This document shows positions 55,659 through 64,000 of a stretch of 64,000 bases of DNA, in pieces. The position numbers and the translations under genes are program-made. Each line of letters begins with the position of its first letter. Position 1 is the first letter of the stretch. The DNA is from Eutrigla gurnardus (lineage: Eukaryota > Chordata > Actinopteri > Perciformes > Triglidae): NCBI GenBank assembly GCA_963514095.1, contig OY741268.1:5106001-5170000 (forward strand), given 5' to 3'. The notes beneath the pieces are model-generated. The model had not been told where the DNA came from. It ran no database searches and was given only the letters and a program-made list of their open reading frames with translations.

Positions 55659-56544
55659 CTGAACACAACAGAGATGCACATATAGGAGGTAAACACGGGC
55701 TGATGGTACCAAGTTTACCAACCTGACAATAAATGTGGGGGGAAATACTAAATACACACCACATTTAGATACCTAGAGGAAACAGTGGAGGGGATCGACA
55801 AAGGTACCCTGATTCCTCTTCCTTTGTTGCTTGTGGTTTAGCACACAAAGCTAAATTCATACAGGCTACATGAATAAAAACACATAATAATAGAGCACAT
55901 GTACGCTGGTCTGTTAGCACTTCTAAGGATTATGTGGTGATGGCGTTCGCTCGAGATCCTTGTGGGGTCTTGGAAAATGAGACAGGGAAGACGAGCCAGC
56001 TGGAAAACCTTCAAAGAAGCACTGACAAGAGGAAGACACGGTTGGCCACCTTGTGTGGGCCATCTGTCTGTTCACCTGTCCCTCCATGTCCAGGTATTCA
56101 CCCTCACTGAGATGCACCTCAATTATTCAGTATGTATTTGGAGTGAAATCTGTTGTATCACTTTGTGTCACATGACAGGAAGAGGGCACTGTTCTTCCAC
56201 AGATGAGAGAGGTTTCAGAATTTCTGGTCAGATGATGGTGCACACATGGAAACACTAAAAGAACAGTCATTTGCAACACAAAGGAGAAGAGTGGACAAGT
56301 TATGAAATAATTAGTCACTTACTTGATTTGTCGATTGACAGAATATTAACCAGTAGCAATTTAAAGTCAAGAAGAAAAAAAACACATTTAATCACTTTGC
56401 CTTTTGGACTCTTGGTCAAAAAATATGCTGGAACTTTTTCACAATTTGCCAGCATTGTTGCCAACCAAATCTACTTGATGGTCCCTTGTCCAAATTATAG
56501 GAAATTTGAAAAAGTCAAAATTCATTAAATTCTAGAAAATTTGT
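55659..56544. other. cplx2 upstream intron, nothing recognised
   Basis: AT-rich. The 98-residue frame at 55962-56258 has no recognisable motif. A 20-base word ATTGTTGCCAACCAAATCTA at 56453-56472 recurs exactly at 57029-57048. Confidence 0.4.
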
Positions 56545-56905
56545 TGCTGCCCAGGTTCACAATCACCTCACCAACAATAACCTTAATGACCAATTTAAAT
56601 CTGGCCCTCTCCACAGAACAGAAATATCCTCATTGAACACATCACTCACCTGGTTCACATCACAACGCTGCACTCAGTTTGTACAACTTAAACATTTCCA
56701 ATCACAACCCTCCCCAGTCACCAGTGGTGTATCCCAGGGCTCAGTCCTGGGGCCCCTCCCCCTAATGTGAGACATTAAAACCTGGTTCGCTCAACACCAA
56801 TTGGTCCAGAACTTATCTGCCCTCATTATCACCAGAACCACATCCTCAAACAAAATTATATACAGTATTCATTTTAAGATTCTCCTCCTCACTTTCCCTC
56901 TATAC
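56545..56905 (+). mobile_element. CR1/L2-type LINE reverse transcriptase fragment
   Basis: Translation in places gives CTQFVQLKHFQSQPSPVTSG and VSQGSVLGPLPL, the reverse transcriptase block just before the catalytic YxDD. After a deletion, LSALIITRT and HFKILLLTFPLYLSEP follow, the LINE-2-like C-terminal part. The YxDD block itself is missing. Dead copy in the cplx2 intron. Confidence 0.75.
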
Positions 56906-59900
56906 CTCTCTGAACCTATGTAGGTCTGTGTTTCAAACTGTTTGACTGGAAACATAATTGAGAGTGTAGTTGAGTTGTATGGGAATGTGGTTGTAGGAGA
57001 CACAGTTGGACATTGAACAAGTTTCGGACATTGTTGCCAACCAAATCTAGGTCATGGTTTCATATCAGAACTTATAGGGCATTTGAAATTAATGTCAAAA
57101 TGGAAATACATTTTCTTAGCCTACATCATTCGTTTTGGCTGTATTTGTGTGTCCCTCTATGGAATTTCTCTAGTGAATTATTTTGTGTTTATTGTCCTCC
57201 CAACACTGAAATCAAATGTATGTGCATAAAGTAAAAAATTCACCTGGACGTTTGGGTTGAATGCCTTGCACAAAGGCACCGCTGCACTTCCTCTGTTCCT
57301 AAAACTCACCTCTTTATCGGTGACAGAAGCTGTAGACGTGAAAGCAGCTCCCTCTGGCCTATCAATACTGCTGCTGTTACCTCTGTCTGATCGATAGTAA
57401 ATACAGGACCACCTGAGCATGTATGAATTATGGATCCTCCAGCAGAGAGAAAACTTCATCTGGGTATTGATCTTCCTCTCAGGTGCTGGTGAGAGGAGAG
57501 CCTGACTGTTGGCCTATTTCCTCATGTAGCGCCTTTATTTATCCAGACCCAGAATAAAGGCTACATTTGTTTCACCCTGACAAGTGGCGATTATTTGAGG
57601 AGAGGCTAGAAACGGAATGGACGGAGTGTGTCCTTAAGTTTAGCCCTATGTGTCATGAAAATAAAATATGATTGTATAGAATATTGATGAGGAGGTTAAC
57701 CTACTTCTCTCTTGATGTATTATCTCAGTCAACATTGTAAACATGAGTTTATGGTCTCAATCTCTAATTTCAAGTCTTCTTCAATCCAGCATGATGTTCA
57801 TTTAGTCATTTATGATCCATTTAGAGTCCAACAGACCAGAACGCAGGGGATATGCTTTAAGGCATAGCTACCTTGTGATTGACAGGTTGCTACTGTGGTG
57901 TTCATTTATCATACAACTGCAACACTTTCCCAGTGTGTGTTAAGTTCATAAAAGTAAATTATAACAGTTTTGTCCTAAAAATGTCTTATTCAACATTCGG
58001 TTGTACTTCGCTCCACATGATGACCAATAAACAAAGATGGTCATAGCAAAACTGAACTGGCATCACCCAAAAACCAAGATGGGAATGGTCAAAAAACAAG
58101 ACAGCAACAGCACAAAAGAATACAGAATATGACTGAAAGCCACTTTTGGAAGCTAATTTAACATTAATGTTTTATTCATTACAACTGATAACCAATTATA
58201 CCAACCCTCACAGATATATTGTTGCCATTAGGTGCCATGTGGCAATAAAAGCCTACTTCCTGTTTTCAACACACAGGAGAATGTTTGTGCAGGAGCAGAG
58301 TAAGTGTGGCTTTATGACTGTGATTCCCTCCAGGGTTGGTGAACCCAGTGGTGGCCAGTCCTGTCACTCTGCAGCCTCATACCGAGGTCTAATTGCCCTG
58401 CAGAGCTGTGCGGTAGCAGCAAACTTGAGCATGACAAATTAGCACTCAGCTGGTGGTGGTGGGGGGTTAGGGTTAGGGGGGCTTGCTGGGGAGTCGGTAA
58501 AGGTCAGACTGTCCGCTGTGTATGCTTTATTGTGTTGCAATACTCAAACACACACCATATGTACTGGACATATCTGCATGTGTGGGCAAAGCCGTGAAAG
58601 GTGCTTTGTTGCTCATGAAAAAAAGCAACCAAATATTTCATGCATATTTAAAACATAATCAAGATAAAATACATTTGAATAAAAACAATTTTGGGGAAAA
58701 TGCCCAAGAGATATATCTCTAAAATAACAAGACAATTACAGTCTCATCGTATTTGTTGGAATCGTAATGAAATCTACTGATTTGCCCCATTTACCTTTGG
58801 TTTTCAGCACAACTTTCAATCTAATATATTTCTTTTTTCTATTATTATTGGTGCAAAACAACATTAATAAAAGAACTAGGTGGTTGGAGTGGGCCAGTTT
58901 TTGTGAAGATGTAAGTGGGCGTTCACAGTAGAAAGGCGTCGCCTGCAAAAGCATTGTTTTCCCATATTAGTGTGCTCTCACGCTATGCCTCACATTTTAC
59001 TTGTGATATTTATTTATTCATTATATTCGTAAACCATAATCCCGGGATTGAAAATTCACCATGATCTACTCATTGTTAGTGTTTTTATCGCGATCTACGT
59101 TAATATCCTATATCGTCCAAACCCTAAACCTACATTCTCCATTATGTTTCCAGGGCAATACTTTTCTGGACCAACCGAGTTTCAAACATTTTGACACGTG
59201 GTATGATGGCAGAGGGCGCCAGGCAAGGTTCCAACTGTCCTTCAGGATCTCACCAAGCCATTTTATTTGTGAACTAATTTAGGTGAAAAGATTGTAAATG
59301 AAGAGCCAGTGTAAAGACAAAGTAAAATGGACATAAATCAAGTCTGAGCTGAAAAATGACACAAAGTCAAAGAGTGGACCATGCTCTCCCCCTCCGGCCA
59401 GTCAGATGGATGGTTCCACTGCTGGGTCATTTATTCAGGCTGTACAGGTTTGAAAAATGTGGCTCATTTAAATAATGAATTACCTCCTTCTCCAGGTTAC
59501 ACCCTCATAAGTCACATGAGCACCTGGACTGGTGGAAAGATCTGGATCAGGGCTTGGGAGGGCACCTTGCCTCGTAGTTACATCACCGCATGGTTCTACT
59601 CATAAAGTACTGTATGTGAGTCTGTAATCAAGTTGCCCAGTGCCTCCTGTTGTTGTACCTTTGTCGCTTGCTTCTCATCATCCTGCCTGCACAGGAAATG
59701 AAAGGTCGGGACGAGTTCACGCTGATCGATCAGAGATGATCTTAACATTATCTGTCATATGAGCTTTTTTATGAGAAAATGTGTTCACGTGTTTGATATC
59801 CTGGTGAAGGAAGGGATGTCAGGGACAAAATATATGTTTTGAGGCAACCAATCACCTAGGCAAAGGTCTAATTGTGTATACCAGTCTCACTACAGGTTGT

Positions 59901-60604
59901 GAAATAGTCACAAAATACAATCTATTAGTCCCATTGTCAGGGACACAAATAGTCCATTTTTGTTTTTCTCTCAGCACTAAAACAGTATGAATGGAAAGTT
60001 AATTAGGATCCTTTTGTATTGGTGGACACATTCATTAAATACATCCACAAGACTATGTAATGTCCAGAGATGGTGACGTAGTATTACATATCGAGAAAGA
60101 CTATTGATGTTGGCCGTAAAATGCCCATTTGTGAACTAACATAACGTGGTGAATCCAATTTCTAATTAAACAACCAGTAAATACAATTGAGTAGCTAAAA
60201 TTGAGTTTAGCTCAGTCTGTATTGATTGAATGTTCAGGAGGAGTCCAATATCTAATGACGTTAGTGAGGCTGGTGTGTGTTAGGCTAAATTAGATAAAAG
60301 TGGGTGTGTTTGTGAGCACATGTATTCTTCTGGGAGACCACCATGTGTTGTGTTGTTTCTGTCATTTGTGTAAAAGGGTTAGTGATATTCTGTACGCTGC
60401 TGGACCCAGGTAAGTGTTGGGACCTCACCGTTAGGACTACACAATGTGGCCTACAAAAGCCTACACATGCGGTCAGGACAAAGGAACAAAGGAGATAAAA
60501 AACTACAACCACCATTTTAGGGTCCCCTAAAATGGCAACGTCACACAACTGGTGCCCTATTGGCTGACAATCTTCAGGTAACCACAGGGGGTCCCCTGAA
60601 GCAG
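56906..60604. other. cplx2 intron or upstream DNA, nothing firmly recognised
   Basis: AT-rich. A short GGGTTAGGGTTAGGGG word lies at 58465. The - strand frame at 57178-57459 (with SIDRPEGAAFTSTASVTDKE) is not identified. No exon encoding the expected complexin N-terminus was found by inspection of the - strand. Confidence 0.4.
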
Positions 60605-60652
60605 CCGTAAGCTATATATATTCCGGCGCCTCTCTCCTCTCTCCACCGTGAC
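60605..60652 (+). promoter_or_regulatory. TATA-like promoter candidate at the edge of a CpG-rich stretch
   Basis: GCTATATATATTCCGG (TATA-like at 60612-60620) is followed about 25 bases later by a CTCTCTCC pyrimidine stretch suited to an initiator. The sequence then continues, beyond the hAT insertion (60653-61350), into a CpG-rich stretch with a GTAAGAG donor at 61820. This could be a first exon of a + strand transcript or of a retroelement LTR. Confidence 0.3.
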
Positions 60653-61350
60653 CAGTGTTGGGGCTAGTTACTTTAAAAAGTAATATATTACAGATTACAT
60701 ATTACTCTCAAAAATAGTAATGCCTTACACTACTATATTACTCCCTGGAGAAAGTAACTAGTTATATTACTAGTTACTTTTTTAACTAGTATCCTGCCCC
60801 TATACAGGCAATCGAACCGGGCCGGAATGTCGGGACCCGTGCCCTCAGACCCGGGCGAAAAGTCCGTGCAGCTCAGTCCAGCTCCGGCCGCTCCAGGTCC
60901 GCGCAAAGACACAATTGACCTCCGCGAAGCCGGGCTTCGGCTCCGCCAAAGACCCGTAGACCCTCGGACGCGTTGCGGGGAATCCGGACGTTAAATAGAC
61001 ACAAGAACCCAGCCGAACTCGCGGCCCTGATGCCACCAGACCATGGTGAAAAGCCCTCGGACATCGGTCAAACAGCGGCCAGCCCAGCCCCACGCGAGTC
61101 CACACAGGCGGACTCTCGGTCGAACGCGAAACGCACACACGCGCAGCACGCAAACCAGCCGGGAAACAGACTGCTGAACACGGCCGAACTCGGCCCACTT
61201 GTGCCCACAAATGTAACGCAAGTAACGAGCCCGGAAAATTGTAATATTATTACTATTTTCAGTAGAGTAATGCCTTACACTACTAGTTACTTGAAAAAGT
61301 AATCTGATTACAGTAACGCGTTACAAAGTAACGCGTTACACCCAACACTG
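60653..61350. mobile_element. 698-bp hAT-type MITE with 8-bp target duplication ACCGTGAC
   Basis: Termini CAGTGTTGGGGCTAGTTACT and inverted CAGTGTTGGGTGTAACGCGT are flanked by ACCGTGAC at 60645-60652 and 61351-61358. Subterminal AGTTACTTTTTTAACTAG and AGTAATGCCTTACACTACTA repeats are typical of this very common fish family. Its GC-rich interior (60798-61215) carries the module also found in the TTAA element at 33657. No transposase. Confidence 0.93.
60961..61115. repeat. 155-bp GC-rich module, copy in the hAT element
   Basis: Aligns end to end with 33657-33811: both start CCCTCGGA, both have GTGAAAAGC- or CTGAAAAGC-type words about 90 bases in, and both finish with CACGCGA, TCCACACA and GGACTC. 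By eye roughly three quarters of positions agree. The sequence to its left (GGCAATCGAACC, GGGCGAAAAGTC) continues the same tandem pattern as in the TTAA element. Confidence 0.75.
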
Positions 61351-61358
61351 ACCGTGAC

Positions 61359-62300
61359 CCACGTTACAACAGGAGGTGAACATTACGTCTGCAGCGTTTT
61401 CCTTTGTCCTAGGCCGCAGTCTTTCCCCCAAACTCGCTGGACGAGCAACAGACTGTTTTACCCCTCTTTTTCTCTACTCGTTTTATTTTTCTTTTGTTTA
61501 TCATTTTGGATCTCGAGGAGACCGCCGCGACAGTGCGACTCTCCTGTTCCCCGCGGAAGGAAGAAAACACTTTCTTCGTCCCAGCTGCCAGCAGAACGGA
61601 TAACTCGACCCGTCTTTGTCTGAAATCAGCTGACTAAATCGCCGAGCCCCGCGATTGTTCATCGTTGCCTGCAGAAGGAAGAAATACTAACGGTTTTCTT
61701 CAACTAATTGGATCCGGCGCTGAACGAGCGCCCGTGAGCGGCCGTCCGTTGCCGGCGTCAGGGAACGCCATCACTGCACGGGACGGAAACCTCACATCGA
61801 CGCATCTCACATCGACAAAAGTAAGAGGCTAATTGTCTGGGCAGAAGCAGAGATTCGATAGTGTAGGACATGTAATTCTTGTTTTAAGTTCTGATCGCGG
61901 ACCGCCGAGTCCGTTGGTTATGTGCTGCTGTATTTGAATGCTGATTGTGTACCCACGCCGCTGGGTTGATTTCTGTAACAGTGTTTTCGACTAACCTCCG
62001 CCATATTCGCGAGTTCAGTAAGCGTCTACTATCAGAAAAGACTGGTCTCGCGGAATAAACGCCAGTTCATTCACGCGCGCTCGTGTGATAGCGGCACGCC
62101 TTCTGAGCCTCAGAATATCGCTCGCGCATTCTCTCTCTCTCTTTGTTTGTGTCCCGCTAACACACACACACATACGCCGCGCACATGTGTCCTACGCCAG
62201 CTGTTCCCGGCGGACGCTAAGGACATAGCTACATCCGGTGGCTGCACTCGGCCATCTCTCCCCCTCTCTCGCTACTCCATCTGACGTCAGTGGCTCCGCC
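61359..62300. promoter_or_regulatory. CpG-rich stretch with splice donor, CRE and GC-box motifs
   Basis: CG dinucleotides are much denser here than in the rest of the window (outside transposon interiors). AAAAGTAAGAGG at about 61816-61827 is a good donor on +. TGACGTCA, a palindromic CRE, is at about 62282-62289 and CCGCCCC, a GC box, shortly after. No coding exon was recognised. Could be a promoter in either direction. Without transcripts the owner is unknown. Confidence 0.35.
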
Positions 62301-62350
62301 CCTGAACGCTGTGAGGAATAGCTCCATCTCTCCCTCTCTCGCTCTCTCTA

Positions 62351-62410
62351 CACACACGCACACGCACACACACACACACACACACACGCACGCACACACA
62401 CACACACACT
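62351..62410. repeat. (CA)n microsatellite
   Basis: CACACA with occasional G interruptions, about 28 units, next to a (CT)n stretch at 62320-62350. Confidence 0.9.
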
Positions 62411-63009
62411 CCACATGTGTCTCTCCTTCTGTTTAGCTTAGTTTTGTGTGTTAGGTAGTTAGGTAATAAGGCTTTTTAATTGCAGTGTTATTGATTGTGA
62501 TCATTATTACTGATTTTAATAAATCTTATTATATTATAACTAGCGGTCTCTTGTGCTTGTTGTGTATATGTCACTGGATAACAGCAGGTTGTGAAGGCTA
62601 GTGCTTGAATTTCAGGCCCTTCTTAATTGTTAGATTGTTTTTATGCTTCCATGCCAATGATCACGATGATTGGCATGTGAGTATAAAACCTTTATATTGA
62701 GACTGAATACAGTTTTAGGTTATCTTTTCCCTGATCCCAGGGTGGTGCCCCTTTTATTCATGATTATATCATGATAATATATTAAATATAATTATTAGTA
62801 TCGATAATCATATTGACATTAATAATTAACTGTTGATAACCAAATCTCCTCCTGCTACTACCCCAACATAAGGATAACGTTTCAGCCGTGATGAATGAAA
62901 CATTGTCCATGTCTATATGGAGGGAAGCCCAGCCTCCTTTCCGGCACGCCTAGCGCGAGTGACGCAAATAAACACAACTAATCACTTGTCTGCTTTTCTG
63001 TGTCTGTCT

Positions 63010-64000
63010 GGGGTGTATTCCAGAAAGCAGGCTCAACCAACTCTGAACCTAACCCTGAACTCTGATACCCCTTTTCCACCAACGCGAACCTAGTTCAAGA
63101 GCCGGGCCGGTGCCGTGCTGGTTCGCAGTTGGTTCAACTTGCGAACTGTCCGAGAACCTGTTTGCGTTTCCACCGGCTAGAGAGCCCAGAGAACCACGTC
63201 ATTACGTCACTGTATAAGTCTGAGGTTTCCCCGCAGCGCTAATTTCAAGCATAGCAGACATGTCTCTTCAGAAAAAGTGTTTATTTTGGTAAATAATACC
63301 ATAACAATAAAATACACAAAATACTAAAATCACAAATTTTTTTAAAGTTTAGAACAGTGTGTGATCAATAGATAGATAGATAGTTTGATGTTTAGTCATC
63401 TGCAGGTTGGACCTCCGTTCAGTACCGCCGATGTCCGACAGCTCTACAAACACAAACCAGAGAACAGCGGTTTAATCACAAACGTGTCCACGACGCTGAC
63501 GTTGGTAGTTGGTAACGTTTAGTGAGCCAACGGCAGTCAGAAAGTGGCATGCTAACGTTGTTGTTAGCAATATCACGCTAGCTGGCTAGCTAGCCGGTCA
63601 GCTTACATTACCCGAGGAAGCAAAGCCACTAGTTGCTGCTGTTACGAACATAATCACTAGCTTGGTAAACTAAACAGAAATGTGTCGTTAGTTTGCAACG
63701 AGGTGAAACATTTTAAAAGTGAAACTTACCGGGAACAGTAACGTTAGTAAAACTCTGCACTCCGCAGCGGCGTATTTTCCCCCGTTGCCTCGAGCGTTAA
63801 CCCCGCCCCCAGCCGTAAGCCGTAAGAGTTGGGGCCGCTCGGGAACCAGTTTTCCAGGCCGAGAGCCGGCTCTTTGTCTGTAGAAACAGGAAGAACTGGT
63901 TCGCGATTGGGCACCGGCTCCGAACCGGCCCTCAAAATGCCTCGGTGGAAAAGGGGTATGAGTTGACCAACTCTGGGATGGGCAACTCTGAGTTTTCGGT
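63010..64000. mobile_element. Harbinger-type element, right side beyond the window
   Basis: GGGGTGTATTCCAGAAAGCA followed by GGCTCAACCAACTCTGAACC is the left end of the family seen at 43504, and after the nested insertion GTTGACCAACTCTGGGATGG resumes as in that copy. The right terminus is not in the window. Confidence 0.8.
63066..63958. mobile_element. 893-bp TIR element nested in the Harbinger copy, target duplication TGA
   Basis: Termini TACCCCTTTTCCACC and GGTGGAAAAGGGGTA are perfect 15-base inverted repeats flanked by TGA (63063-63065 and 63959-63961). The empty site can be read from the 43504 copy (CTGAACTCTGAGTTGACC). GAACCGG/CCGGTTC words lie near both ends. There is no transposase. 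Three-base duplication suggests another Harbinger-like family. Confidence 0.9.

Noticed and set aside
60845..61210. 121-codon - strand frame in the hAT element
   Set aside because: GC-rich sequence gives long stop-free frames on several strands. It is reported as a module instead of a gene because no start, splice or codon evidence supports it.
1..64000. CRISPR array, operon or phage-type system
   Set aside because: Direct repeats here are minisatellites without unique spacers, and the window is clearly vertebrate nuclear DNA with spliced genes.
55700..64000. First coding exon of cplx2
   Set aside because: The reverse complement of a sequence encoding the conserved complexin N-terminus was looked for around every TTCAT word and none fitted, so it must lie beyond the window.

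Overview
This window is nuclear DNA of a vertebrate, almost certainly a percomorph-type teleost fish. It holds spliced genes with long introns and GT/AG boundaries. It is also dense in DNA transposons typical of teleosts (Tc1, hAT, PIF/Harbinger and TTAA-target types), tRNA-derived SINEs, minisatellites and (CA)n/(TG)n runs. There is no bacterial-style coding, no operon and no CRISPR array. Nearly all long open frames are chance or repeat-driven.

Two host genes are clear. On the + strand (about 3.5-31.1 kb) lies tgfbi (TGF-beta-induced protein, keratoepithelin). It has 17 coding exons in the vertebrate arrangement: signal peptide, Cys-rich CROPT/EMI-like region, four fasciclin-1 domains and a short basic tail. 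Exon 5 and most of exon 6 are hidden by a 200-N assembly gap. Every other junction keeps frame, so the gene looks intact. On the - strand (54.84-55.66 kb) are the last two coding exons of a complexin, best matched to cplx2. Its first coding exon lies beyond the right edge. The two genes converge tail to tail.

Layout: 1-3.4 kb, upstream DNA with a 360-bp hAT MITE. 3.4-4.8 kb, tgfbi TATA-like site and exons 1-2. 4.8-18.4 kb, huge intron 2 with nested transposons, a SINE and a 40-bp minisatellite. 18.4-22.1 kb, exons 3-10 with the gap, a partial exon-8 duplication and a hAT element. 22.1-26.5 kb, intron 10 with a 2-kb array of 33-bp units arranged in 489-bp higher-order repeats. 26.5-31.1 kb, exons 11-17, with a perfect 85-bp fold-back element and a Tc1 remnant in intron 11. 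31.8-38.3 kb, a recently duplicated block with 40/41-bp minisatellites, a TTAA element, a gypsy integrase scrap and a Tc1 remnant. 38.9-48.2 kb, a transposon graveyard (two Tc1, SINE, two Harbinger elements, LTR fragment, TIR element). 48.2-55.7 kb, cplx2 and its likely 3' UTR. 55.7-64 kb, cplx2 intron or upstream DNA with a LINE scrap, a hAT element, a CpG-rich promoter-like stretch and a Harbinger element with a second transposon inside it.

The most unusual observations are: a roughly 155-bp GC-rich module shared by two unrelated transposon types (33.66 and 60.96 kb); tRNA-like sequences carried inside Harbinger elements; the 889-bp near-identical duplication with its minisatellites; and the duplicated end of tgfbi exon 8. 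All homology calls are by eye from remembered family features. No search was run.
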